Both the position numbers and the translations under genes were made by a program. DNA of 64,000 bases, from contig CACBNI010000006.1 in NCBI GenBank assembly GCA_902540595.1, positions 1 to 64,000 on the forward strand. Reading direction: 5' to 3'. The stretch's first letter is position 1. Every line of letters starts with the position of its first letter. This DNA comes from an uncultured Pelagibacteraceae bacterium. Lineage in GTDB: Bacteria; Pseudomonadota; Alphaproteobacteria; Pelagibacterales; Pelagibacteraceae. The notes under the pieces are model-generated. The model saw only the letters and a list, made by a program, of their open reading frames with translations, searched no databases and had not been told where the DNA came from. Below are positions 45,292 through 52,810 of this stretch, in pieces.

Positions 45292-46917
45292 ATGATTAAT
45301 GCAAATTCCTTAGGTTTTTTTGGCCAATTTTATTTTGGTTTAAAAGATAATTTTAAAAAAATTTATCAAAATTCTAATCTTTACGAAAAAAAAATTTCAA
45401 AAACTTTCGACAATTATTTTCAATACAAACCAAGTCCCTACCTTCTCTCTTCAATTATAAAATATCAAAATAAAAAATATCGAATTGAAGATTTTGCTGT
45501 TGAGTCTATTTGGCAAAACAAAATGAAATCAAAAGACTACGAAAAATTAAATAATTTTTTTTGGTTTTTCAGTCTTGATTTAAAATCTTCAAAAGAAACT
45601 ACACAGTCAGTCATCAAAAATTGGGTAAAAGAGAATAGTAAATATAACAAAGATAGTTGGGAATTTGATTTAACTGCTAAAAGAATAATTGCGTGGCTAT
45701 CCAATCACCAGCTTACCTATCAAGACAGTGACAAAGAATATCGTTTAATGTTCGATCACATGATTCAAAAACAAACTAATCATTTATTAAGTGATATTAG
45801 ATCCTCAAATACATTGGAAAATAAATTAATTGGTTGTTCTGCTATAATTTTAGCTGGCTTAGCTTATAAAAATGAAAAAAACTATCTTGAAAGCGGATTG
45901 GGTATTTTAAAAAATATAATTAAATCCTCAATTGACAACCAGGGCTTTACAAAATCGAGAAATATTAGACAATTAATTTTTTATCTAAAATATTTTATTA
46001 TTATAAGAGAGTGGTTCAAAGAATCTCAAAATGTCATTCCAGAATATATAGATGAAACAATATTTTATTTAGGGTCAAGCTATGCATTTATCTGGAAAAA
46101 TATCGGAACCGACATTTTCTTCAATGGTAATTATCATTCAGAAAATAAGAATTTTGATCAATACTTAAAAAGATTTAGTTATACTTTTAAAAATGAAGTG
46201 AACGAACTTGCTGGATACGCCATTCTGAAAAATAAAAAAATTATTTTAGCAATGGATGTTGGTTCAAGTCCAAACAAAAATTTTTCTATGGATTATCAAT
46301 ACGGCGCCCTATCTTTTGAAATATTTTCAAATCAAAAAAGATTAATAACCAATGCAGGATATTTCTTGAACAAAAATAATAAACTAAATAAATTGTCTAA
46401 AAGCACTGCCCTTCATAGCACATTGATCGTCGAAGATTTTTCTTCATGCTCTTCCCAAAAAATGAATGATAATATTTTAGTAGAAAAAGGACTTAAGGTT
46501 TCAAAAAAGAATATTGTAAATGAAAAAAATTATTGGAAAATTTCTGGCTCACATGACGGATATTTACAAAAATTTGGAACAATTCATGAAAGAGAAATTG
46601 AATTTTATCCAGAACAAAATAAATTTATTGGATCTGATAAAATATTAAGAAAAAATCCTAATAAAGAAATAAAATTTGATATTAGATTTCATCTTGATCC
46701 AAATTCTAAAGTGATGAAAACTCAAGACAATAAATCTATACTCATTGAATTAGGAGATGAAGGTTGGAGATTCAGTTGTGATAATTTTGATATAAGTATT
46801 GATAATAGCCTATATTTCGGTCATAAAAATTCATACAAAGATAATCAAAATATTTTTATTTCTGGAATGAACAAGGAAAATGAGCAAATTATAAAATGGC
46901 AAATAATTAAATTATAA
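45292..46917 (+). CDS. Heparinase II/III family protein
   Basis: 541 aa: alpha/alpha-toroid N-terminal half, with WEFDLTAKRIIAWLSNHQ (the usual W-x-x-x-x-x-x-R-[IL] helix), and a beta-sheet C-terminal half from about residue 330 (YGALSFEIFSNQKRLITNAGYF, STALHSTLIVEDFSSCS). No signal peptide. In alphaproteobacteria this gene sits upstream of purH, as here (1-nt overlap). Cytoplasmic polysaccharide or glycan lyase; true substrate unknown. Confidence 0.85.
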   Translation: MINANSLGFFGQFYFGLKDNFKKIYQNSNLYEKKISKTFDNYFQYKPSPYLLSSIIKYQNKKYRIEDFAVESIWQNKMKSKDYEKLNNFFWFFSLDLKSSKETTQSVIKNWVKENSKYNKDSWEFDLTAKRIIAWLSNHQLTYQDSDKEYRLMFDHMIQKQTNHLLSDIRSSNTLENKLIGCSAIILAGLAYKNEKNYLESGLGILKNIIKSSIDNQGFTKSRNIRQLIFYLKYFIIIREWFKESQNVIPEYIDETIFYLGSSYAFIWKNIGTDIFFNGNYHSENKNFDQYLKRFSYTFKNEVNELAGYAILKNKKIILAMDVGSSPNKNFSMDYQYGALSFEIFSNQKRLITNAGYFLNKNNKLNKLSKSTALHSTLIVEDFSSCSSQKMNDNILVEKGLKVSKKNIVNEKNYWKISGSHDGYLQKFGTIHEREIEFYPEQNKFIGSDKILRKNPNKEIKFDIRFHLDPNSKVMKTQDNKSILIELGDEGWRFSCDNFDISIDNSLYFGHKNSYKDNQNIFISGMNKENEQIIKWQIIKL

Positions 46918-48449
46918 TGAAAATAAAAACAGCTCTGATTTCTGTTTCAGATAAAAGAAACCTAAAACCTCTTTTAAATGTACTAAAAAAAAATAAAGTA
47001 AAAATTATAAGTTCCGGTGGTACCTATAAAGAAATTAAAAAATTAAAATTTAGTTGTATTGAAGTCTCAAACTTTACCAATTCGCCAGAAATTTTAGAAG
47101 GTAGAGTTAAAACTCTTCACCCTAAAATTCACGCGGGAATTTTAAATAAAAGAGATAGTAAATTACACTTAAAAGACTTAAGAGTGAATAATTTTGAAAA
47201 TATAGATTTGGTTATCGTAAATTTTTATCCGTTCGAGAACACGTTAAAAAATACTAACAATCATAGTAAAATAGTTGAAAATATTGATGTTGGGGGCCCT
47301 ACCATGGTCAGATCTGCTGCAAAAAATTACAAGGATGTAACAGTAGTTACTTCGTCAGAACAGTACGCTGAATTAATAGATGAACTAAATAAATTTAAAG
47401 GATCTACATCTTTAGAATTTAGAGAGAAACTATCAAGAATTGCTTTTGCTGAAACAGCTTATTACGATTCTGTAATTTCAGATTATTTTAATAAAATAAC
47501 TAATACAAACTTTCCAAAAAAAAGAGTTTTGCATGGAAATTTAATTAATACACTCAGGTATGGTGAAAATCCTCATCAAGAAAGTGGAATTTATTCAAGA
47601 AAATCAGAAATGGATATCAAACAAATCCACGGAAAGCAGCTTAGTTATAATAATTATAATGATATTTTTGCAGCATTAACAATTTCAAAATCACTTCCAA
47701 AAAATTCTGGAACAGTAATTGTTAAGCATGCAAATCCGTGTGGAGTTTCAATTAAAAAAAACCACCTTGAAAGTTATAAATCTGCACTTACTTGTGACCC
47801 TGTCAGTGCTTTTGGAGGAATAGTTTCTTGTAATTTTAAAATAACAAAACTTTTAGCTCTTGAATTAAGTAAGCTATTTCTTGAAGTAATTGTGGCTAAT
47901 AACTTTGACGCTAATGCTTTAAAAATATTAAAGAAAAAGAAAAATTTAAGATTAATAGATGCTTCAAATTACAAGGTAAATGATGGTTTAAAACATTTAT
48001 CGGTTAATAACGAAATATTAATACAATCAGAAGATCTAAAAAAATTCACTACTAAAGATTTAAAAATTGTATCAAAACGAAAACCAACTTCAAAAGAAAT
48101 TAAAAATCTAATTTTTGCATTTAATGTTTGCCGGTATGTAAAATCTAATGCAATTGTTCTTGCTGCAAATGAGACAACCGTTGGTATTGGCTCTGGACAA
48201 CCAAGCAGATTAGATAGCTGCAAAATAGCAATAGATAAAATGAAAAAATTTACAGATACAAAGGAAAATTTGGTTGCAGCTTCTGATGCGTTTTTTCCAT
48301 TTGTTGATGGTATAGAAAAGCTAGTACAATCAGGAGTTCGAGCTGTGATTCAACCATCAGGATCAATCAGGGATAAAGAAATAATTAAATTTGCAAATGA
48401 AACTGATACAGTTTTAGTTTTTTCAAAAACTAGACACTTTAGGCATTAG
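46917..48449 (+). CDS. purH: Bifunctional AICAR formyltransferase/IMP cyclohydrolase
   Basis: 510 aa. N-terminal MGS-like IMP cyclohydrolase (SVSDKRNLKPLLN, ISSGGTYKEIK, EGRVKTLHPKIHAGIL), C-terminal AICARFT with KHANPCGVS, DPVSAFGG and ASDAFFPFVDGIE. Catalyses the final two steps of IMP synthesis. Ends in an 11-nt overlap with the convergent phhB-like gene. Confidence 0.97.
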   Translation: MKIKTALISVSDKRNLKPLLNVLKKNKVKIISSGGTYKEIKKLKFSCIEVSNFTNSPEILEGRVKTLHPKIHAGILNKRDSKLHLKDLRVNNFENIDLVIVNFYPFENTLKNTNNHSKIVENIDVGGPTMVRSAAKNYKDVTVVTSSEQYAELIDELNKFKGSTSLEFREKLSRIAFAETAYYDSVISDYFNKITNTNFPKKRVLHGNLINTLRYGENPHQESGIYSRKSEMDIKQIHGKQLSYNNYNDIFAALTISKSLPKNSGTVIVKHANPCGVSIKKNHLESYKSALTCDPVSAFGGIVSCNFKITKLLALELSKLFLEVIVANNFDANALKILKKKKNLRLIDASNYKVNDGLKHLSVNNEILIQSEDLKKFTTKDLKIVSKRKPTSKEIKNLIFAFNVCRYVKSNAIVLAANETTVGIGSGQPSRLDSCKIAIDKMKKFTDTKENLVAASDAFFPFVDGIEKLVQSGVRAVIQPSGSIRDKEIIKFANETDTVLVFSKTRHFRH

Positions 48450-48783
48450 TAATTTTATCTATTTTTGCAGCTAAAATAAAATCATTTTCAGAAAGACCCT
48501 TTATAGCATGAGTAGTAACTTTAATCTCAGCATAACCCCAACCAAAAGAGATATCTGGATGATGTCCTTCATTTTCAGATATTTTACCAACTTCATTTAT
48601 GAAATCTTGGCTTTTCAAAAAATTTTCAAATTTAAATTTTTTTGATAAAAAAAATATTTCATCGTCACCTTTTGTAATATCCCACCCATCCACTTTTTTT
48701 TGGTATTTATGAATTTCAGATACATCAAAGGGCAAAACTCCACCTTCGCAGGGCATACATTTTTTATTTAATAAATCACTCAT
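48439..48783 (-). CDS. phhB: Pterin-4a-carbinolamine dehydratase
   Basis: 114 aa with GHHPDISFGWGYAEIKVTTHAIKGLSENDF, the PCD active-site motif with the His pair. It recycles tetrahydrobiopterin-type cofactors. The N-terminal MSDLLNKKCMPCEGGV with CxxC is common in bacterial members. Just downstream of the tRNA-Gly gene on the same strand. Confidence 0.92.
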   Translation of the reverse strand: MSDLLNKKCMPCEGGVLPFDVSEIHKYQKKVDGWDITKGDDEIFFLSKKFKFENFLKSQDFINEVGKISENEGHHPDISFGWGYAEIKVTTHAIKGLSENDFILAAKIDKITNA

Positions 48784-48793
48784 AATTCAAATT

Positions 48794-48868
48794 TGGAGCG
48801 GGCAAAGGGGGTCGAACCCTCGACCTTCTCGTTGGCAACGAGACGCTCTACCACTGAGCTATGCCCGC
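48794..48868 (-). tRNA. tRNA-Gly (anticodon GCC), CCA encoded
   Basis: On the minus strand the gene starts GCGGGCATAGCTCAGTGG at 48868. It has the D-arm, an anticodon stem CTCGT/ACGAG with loop holding GCC (48834-48836 on the plus strand), the T-arm GGGTTCGACCC, and a matching acceptor TGCCCGC. Discriminator T and encoded CCA (48794-48796) follow. This is the complete, functional copy. Its 5' half and promoter appear to come from the adjacent inserted DNA, since a second 5' half lies at 52756-52798. Confidence 0.95.
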
Positions 48869-48881
48869 TTGTTAAAAAATC

Positions 48882-48910
48882 ATTATAGATAGCGGTTTTT
48901 AGAAATGCAA
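48882..48910 (-). promoter_or_regulatory. Promoter of tRNA-Gly, located inside the inserted element
   Basis: On the minus strand TTGCAT (48905-48910), a 17-bp spacer and TATAAT (48882-48887) form a near-consensus sigma-70 promoter, with 13 nt between the -10 and the tRNA 5' end at 48868. Confidence 0.75.
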
Positions 48911-48943
48911 GTATTAGTTCAATTAGTAAAATTTATCACCAAC

Positions 48944-48967
48944 TGTGTCGTGAGTGTGTCGAGATTT
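48944..48967 (+). repeat. GTGTC direct repeat, left end of element
   Basis: TGTGTCGTGAGTGTGTC followed by GAGATTT; 23 of 24 bases match 52680-52703 in the same orientation. Two GTGTC units, 11 bp apart. Candidate recombinase-binding or end sequence. Confidence 0.7.
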
Positions 48968-49052
48968 TTTAAAAACTTTACATGAAAGTTTATGGAAGGG
49001 TAAGGTTTTTTTTGGTAGAAAGTTATTTTTTTAAAAAGTGATTTATTTCTAC

Positions 49053-49202
49053 CTATGAAAACAGAAACAGATCTACTCTATTAATTCCATTTTCATCTTT
49101 AAAAGGACCATAGTGACATTCATAGTCTTTTGCTAAAGACTTTGACCCAAAAAATACAAAAAAAACAAACTAAAAAACCACGAAACTTAAAAGTTTTTTC
49201 AT
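49053..49202 (-). pseudogene. Broken small secreted-protein gene
   Basis: From the ATG at 49202 the frame reads MKKLLSFVVF, then an in-frame TAG, then FVFFVFFGSKSLAKDYECHY and on to a stop at 49053. Together this is a good signal peptide with cleavage near SLA and a short mature part with two acidic stretches, interrupted by one stop codon. It starts on the stop of the upstream 36-codon ORF (ATGA overlap). Either a nonsense mutation or sequencing error; the length of 50 codons also suggests a truncated remnant. Confidence 0.5.
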
Positions 49203-49309
49203 CTATCCTTTTTTCTAGTTTCTTCGTTTATGCTTTCTCCATACTCTTTAATTTTTTGATGTTCTTCTTGTTGAGCTATAGCTTTTCGATCATGAAATGC
49301 CAGTGCCAT
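49199..49309 (-). CDS. 36-codon charged ORF after the methyltransferase
   Basis: ATG at 49309 lies inside the methyltransferase 3' end, in another frame: MALAFHDRKAIAQQEEHQK... ending ETRKKDR. It is predicted to be one long charged helix. The stop shares bases with the next start (ATGA), typical of coupled operon genes. Composition (Gln, Glu, Lys) differs from random AT-rich reading, which supports coding. Function unknown. Confidence 0.4.
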   Translation of the reverse strand: MALAFHDRKAIAQQEEHQKIKEYGESINEETRKKDR

Positions 49310-49941
49310 GAGTTTGGTGTATCATGTTCCTTCATAGAAAGCCAATTAAATTCAAAATCCTTAAATATAGCCGTTAATTCATTAGCAGAACAATAATAAT
49401 GAGGATGAGCCTTATCGCTTTCAGAGTCCGAATTTATAATCCAAGTGTTCTTTGAAATCTCTTTGCAATCATATTCATTTTTTAAAAGCTCAATTCTTCT
49501 CTGAGGGAGCATGGTTCCATGAAACGTGCCTCCAGGTTTAAGTACTCTTTTTATCTCATTAACAGTATCAATTAAAATATCATGGTTACCGTGGTAAATC
49601 GTATTCCATGATAACACATGTTCAAAGTAGTCATTAGCAAAAGGTAATTGATCCATTTTACCAAGTACTGTTTTTATAAAAACACCATTTTTTTTTCCTA
49701 ACTGCTCAATAGACGCAAGTCCACTTTCTGCTGCATCAAAAGCAGTAACCTCACAATCGTTTTGTGCAAAAGGAAGGCTATGACGACCTACTCCGGCACC
49801 GAGGTCTAAAATTTTTTTAGATTTTCCAATTTTTTCGAAAGTTGCGAGCACCTCTGGCTCAGCTTCAGTCCATTTCTCACTAACATTTTTATTATCCCAT
49901 TCAGTATTCCAATACTGATACGCCGTATCTGTTTTTGACAT
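49276..49941 (-). CDS. Class I SAM-dependent methyltransferase
   Basis: 221 aa from the ATG at 49941, chosen because AAAGG lies just upstream; a GTG at 49968 overlapping the phnE-like stop is the alternative. SAM motif I is ILDLGAGVGRHSLPFA, then acidic FDAAESGLASI, motif LPFANDYFEHVLSWN, and RVLKPGGTFHGTML. TehB-like or thiopurine-type in appearance. Last full gene of the phn-like operon; its substrate may be linked to what the transporter imports. No Cys pattern of arsenite methyltransferases is seen. Confidence 0.85.
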   Translation of the reverse strand: MSKTDTAYQYWNTEWDNKNVSEKWTEAEPEVLATFEKIGKSKKILDLGAGVGRHSLPFAQNDCEVTAFDAAESGLASIEQLGKKNGVFIKTVLGKMDQLPFANDYFEHVLSWNTIYHGNHDILIDTVNEIKRVLKPGGTFHGTMLPQRRIELLKNEYDCKEISKNTWIINSDSESDKAHPHYYCSANELTAIFKDFEFNWLSMKEHDTPNSWHWHFMIEKL

Positions 49942-49967
49942 CCGACTACCTTTCTCTTTTTTATGCA

Positions 49968-50801
49968 CTATTTCCTGCTTTTGAACGATCCATCGAGTAT
50001 TTTTGAGCGAGCATAGCTGCTAATTTGTTCTACGAACAATATTAAAATAAACATTAAGCCTATTACTATAACAGCTCTATCATAAGCCATCCAGTTAAAA
50101 AGACTGTTTAATTCCATTCCGATTCCACCAGCACCAACTAACCCTAACACTACTGATCCTCTTACGGACTTTTCTAAGGCGAAAAGCGATGTTGTTATAA
50201 AGCCGGGCATAGCAGCAGGAATGATTGCTGAAAAAGTACTGTCTAGCTTTGACGCTCCACTACTCTCTATACCTTCGGCTGCACTCCTTTCAACATCCTC
50301 CATCTCTTCAGCAAAAAATCTACCTACAAATCCTATTGTATCTATCGCAATCGTTAATGTGCCTGCAAAAGCTCCGAGCCCTACAACCATTACAAATATA
50401 ATTGCCCATACTAAATCAGGTATTGTTCGCATAAATGTTATTAGAAACTTTGCAAATACTTGAAGCATTCTTACTGGGATGCTATTTCCAAGTAGTCCTC
50501 TTGAGGCCATTAGCGCAAACAAAAAACCTATAATTATACCTAAAAATGTACCAAAAATTGCCATTTGGGCGGTCTCTATTAAGAGCAAAATATACCTGTT
50601 AAAATCGCTCAAGCTTAATCTATGCTCACTAATAGGAGGAAAGGCTTCACTAAGAAACCTACCAATATACTCACTGCTTCCAAATAATTTGCTGAAGGAA
50701 AAACCAGCACCATCAAAAGCCCACACCAAAATCAAAAAGAAAACGATAATAGAAATATAATGAAAGGATGAAATATGCTCAAATCTTTTTGGGGGGTTCA
50801 T
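49968..50801 (-). CDS. phnE: Phosphonate-type ABC transporter permease (PhnE family)
   Basis: 277 aa, about six membrane helices. The cytoplasmic coupling loop reads GIESSGASKLDSTFSAIIPAAMPG (the EAA motif), followed by LVGAGGIGMEL. The TMRTIPDLVWAIIFV segment is typical of PhnE/PtxC. It lies 17 nt after phnC, and AGGA precedes the ATG. Confidence 0.92.
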   Translation of the reverse strand: MNPPKRFEHISSFHYISIIVFFLILVWAFDGAGFSFSKLFGSSEYIGRFLSEAFPPISEHRLSLSDFNRYILLLIETAQMAIFGTFLGIIIGFLFALMASRGLLGNSIPVRMLQVFAKFLITFMRTIPDLVWAIIFVMVVGLGAFAGTLTIAIDTIGFVGRFFAEEMEDVERSAAEGIESSGASKLDSTFSAIIPAAMPGFITTSLFALEKSVRGSVVLGLVGAGGIGMELNSLFNWMAYDRAVIVIGLMFILILFVEQISSYARSKILDGSFKSRK

Positions 50802-50818
50802 TATCTTGTTCCTACCAA

Positions 50819-51586
50819 TTAAACATTTCTTACAGAGCTGTCGTATTGCTCAATTAATTCTTTTGGATCCAACGCTTTACTTGCTCTCAAGAAGCTTATT
50901 TCACCCTCTTTTAAAGCTAAAACTTTGTCGGAATATTTTACGGCATCTTCAACATTATGCGAGGTAAATATAACTGTTATTTTTTCTTTTTTACATAGTT
51001 CTGTGAGAAGCTCCATAACCGTTTTTGCAGCCACTGGGTCAAGGCTAGCAACAGGCTCGTCAGCAAGTAATAACTTGGGTCTTTGCATGAGAGCTCTAGC
51101 TATCGCAACTCTTTGAGATTGTCCTCCAGAAAGGCTATCAACTCGTTTCATGGCAAGATGAGATAAATTTACTTTCCGAAGGCAATCCATTGCCCTTGAT
51201 CTAGAATTTTGAGGAGCCAGAAAATGAAACCATCGTGTTACTCGAATTATACCGCTAGTGATATTTCCAAAATCTCCATGAATAACATTTGATAACACAC
51301 TTAGTCGAGGAACTAAATTATGCCGTTGAAAAATAAACGCTACGTCTCTTCGTATTTGACTTAGCTTATGACTATTTAAAGTGGTTATTTCCTTGTCAAA
51401 AATTTTAATACTTCCACTCGATGGTTCTATTAAGCGGCTGCAGCATCTCAGCAAGGTAGATTTACCTGCTCCATTAGAACCGATGATTGCTAATAAACTT
51501 TGCGAATTAACACTAAAAGAAAGACCTTTTAATACAAACTCACTACCAAAACTTTTTTTTAAATCTTTTATTTCTAAATCGATCAT
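50819..51586 (-). CDS. phnC: Phosphonate-type ABC transporter ATPase (PhnC family)
   Basis: 255 aa. Walker A GSNGAGKSTLL, Q-loop in FIFQRHNLVPRLSVLSNV, signature LSGGQSQRVAIARAL, Walker B LLLADEPVASLD, and H-loop FTSHNVED. The RHNLVPRLSVLSNVIHG stretch is typical of PhnC. I start at the ATG at 51586 (MIDLEIKDLKKSFG); the TTG at 51622 would place 12 codons across a strong hairpin. Confidence 0.93.
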   Translation of the reverse strand: MIDLEIKDLKKSFGSEFVLKGLSFSVNSQSLLAIIGSNGAGKSTLLRCCSRLIEPSSGSIKIFDKEITTLNSHKLSQIRRDVAFIFQRHNLVPRLSVLSNVIHGDFGNITSGIIRVTRWFHFLAPQNSRSRAMDCLRKVNLSHLAMKRVDSLSGGQSQRVAIARALMQRPKLLLADEPVASLDPVAAKTVMELLTELCKKEKITVIFTSHNVEDAVKYSDKVLALKEGEISFLRASKALDPKELIEQYDSSVRNV

Positions 51587-51594
51587 ACAGATCG

Positions 51595-51618
51595 AGCGCT
51601 CTAATGAGATAGAGCGCT
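51595..51618. repeat. Hairpin between phnD and phnC genes
   Basis: AGCGCTCTA (51595-51603) and TAGAGCGCT (51610-51618) form a perfect 9-bp stem with loop ATGAGA, no T-run. Likely an intercistronic mRNA stability or processing element that keeps binding-protein message high. Confidence 0.65.
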
Positions 51619-51642
51619 TCAATATATTATCATTATTTGTGA

Positions 51643-52521
51643 TTATTCTTGAATATCGAATTCAGGCAAGCCAGCTGTTCTGTACATGGCTCTTACTATA
51701 TCATAATCAGAATCATCCACCTTAAGCAATCTTGTACCGATGTATTTATCATTGGCTGGTTCACCTTTATCATCAAGCCCAGCTAAAATACCAGCAATCA
51801 AGGCATCTTCGTTATCTTTCATTGCCTTGGTTACTTTGTCTATTTCAGCCTTCGTTAAATGACCTGCACCCATCATCATATCGTATGGCAGATCACCCGA
51901 TCTGGCTAACACCTTGAACTGACCTTGATTTTCGGGTGTTCTGTTATACTTGATCCAAGAACTAATTTTTACACCAATTGCTGCAGTATCATCTCTCTCC
52001 AGCCCAGCATGTTGCAATGATTTCTTTGTATGAATTACTTTGATGTCTTTCATTGGGTCTACTCCATGATCCATCATCACTTGCATTGGACAAAAATGTC
52101 CAGATGTCGACCCAGGTTTAGCAAAAGAGACAGCTTTACCTTTTAAATCCTCCATGCTCATTATTCCTACCCCCGTCTTAACGACAATTCCGCAGTAATA
52201 ATCTGGTCTTGCAATCGCAATCATTGCTTGGGCATTTGTAAGCTTATTAATCGCAACATATTCTGCAGGCCCTGTTATTGCAAAATCCAATCTTTTTCCT
52301 CTTAAGGCCTCTGCTGTTGCTGTTTGATTACTTACAGCAAAAAATTCAAAAGTATCTCCAGTAGCTTTTTCTAAAGCTTCCTTAAATGGTCCCCACTCAG
52401 AGATAAGAGCATCCATTCCTTCAATGTCGGTAACAGCCATTTTGTAAGTTTTTGCTGAAACTGCTGAACTAATACCTAGTGTTAGGGATAGTATTAATAT
52501 AGTTTTTAAAAATAGTTTCAT
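51643..52521 (-). CDS. phnD: Phosphonate/phosphite-type ABC periplasmic binding protein (PhnD family)
   Basis: 292 aa with signal peptide ending SSAVSA. Residues 63-90 (NQTATAEALRGKRLDFAITGPAEYVA region) and the ligand motif KPGSTSGHFCP identify the PhnD family. Where many PhnD proteins carry AAAVD, with the Asp that binds the amine of 2-aminoethylphosphonate, this reads DDTAAIGVK, so an aminophosphonate is less likely; phosphite, methylphosphonate or another oxyanion are possible. Leads the operon in the inserted element; no phosphonate-cleaving gene lies nearby. Confidence 0.9.
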   Translation of the reverse strand: MKLFLKTILILSLTLGISSAVSAKTYKMAVTDIEGMDALISEWGPFKEALEKATGDTFEFFAVSNQTATAEALRGKRLDFAITGPAEYVAINKLTNAQAMIAIARPDYYCGIVVKTGVGIMSMEDLKGKAVSFAKPGSTSGHFCPMQVMMDHGVDPMKDIKVIHTKKSLQHAGLERDDTAAIGVKISSWIKYNRTPENQGQFKVLARSGDLPYDMMMGAGHLTKAEIDKVTKAMKDNEDALIAGILAGLDDKGEPANDKYIGTRLLKVDDSDYDIVRAMYRTAGLPEFDIQE

Positions 52522-52615
52522 ATTTGGTTCCTTTTTTTTTTAAATTTAATAGTACTTATTAAGAAATTTATCCTAATTTTTAAGTGAATTTTTATTACGA
52601 ACTTATTAAAAATTT

Positions 52616-52633
52616 GTAACATTTTAATTACAA
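52616..52633 (-). promoter_or_regulatory. Weak PHO-box-like sequence upstream of phnD
   Basis: On the minus strand TTGTAAT and ATGTTAC stand 4 bp apart, each matching the CTGTCAT half-site at 5 of 7 positions with the correct spacing, 95 nt before the phnD start. In AT-rich DNA such matches occur by chance; supportive only because of the gene context. Confidence 0.25.
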
Positions 52634-52679
52634 TTATATTTTTTGCCACTCACCATAGTTTTTCTTTTCTGTGTCAAAG

Positions 52680-52703
52680 TGTGTCGTGAGTGTGTCAAGA
52701 TTT
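52680..52703 (+). repeat. GTGTC direct repeat, right end of element
   Basis: Copy of the 48944 repeat with one mismatch. Here an extra GTGTC (52671-52675) precedes it, giving three units (52671, 52681, 52692) spaced 10 and 11 bp, about one helical turn. Confidence 0.7.
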
Positions 52704-52755
52704 ACTAGACGTTGAGAAAGACTAAGATTAGCAAGGATAAAAAACTAAGGATTAC

Positions 52756-52798
52756 CTCATTGGCAACGAGACGCTCTACCACTGAGCTATGCCCGCTT
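52756..52798 (-). pseudogene. Orphan 5' half of tRNA-Gly (GCC)
   Basis: 42 of 43 bases match 48828-48870, the 5' half of the intact tRNA through the anticodon loop; the last 39 are identical. The 3' half (variable loop, T-arm, acceptor) is absent, so it is not a functional tRNA. It marks the right junction of the inserted element. Confidence 0.9.
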
Positions 52799-52810
52799 AA
52801 ATTATTCTTG

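Larger units (their letters stand above)
48832..52798. mobile_element. tRNA-Gly-associated cargo element of about 3.9 kb (tycheposon-like)
   Basis: The inserted region is bounded by identical 39-bp sequences (48832-48870 and 52760-52798), the 5' half of tRNA-Gly including the anticodon loop. A perfect promoter for the intact tRNA lies inside, at the left end, and an orphan promoter-like sequence lies just outside the right end. GTGTC-containing direct repeats sit 60-75 bp inside each end. Cargo: phnD-, phnC- and phnE-like genes, a methyltransferase, a small ORF and a broken gene. GC is visibly higher: 27 of 60 bases at 51841-51900 against 11 of 60 at 53161-53220. No recombinase is present, so it is non-autonomous or decayed. 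Confidence 0.8.

Noticed and set aside
49130..49396. Plus-strand 88-codon ORF at the left of the element.
   Set aside because: It lies opposite the methyltransferase 3' end and the small minus-strand ORFs and shows low-complexity Lys/Phe runs; the minus-strand reading has operon-type overlaps and a signal peptide.
48870..52756. A prophage or integrase-bearing island at the tRNA.
   Set aside because: No tyrosine or serine recombinase, phage structural, or replication gene is encoded; all substantial frames are transporter and methyltransferase genes.
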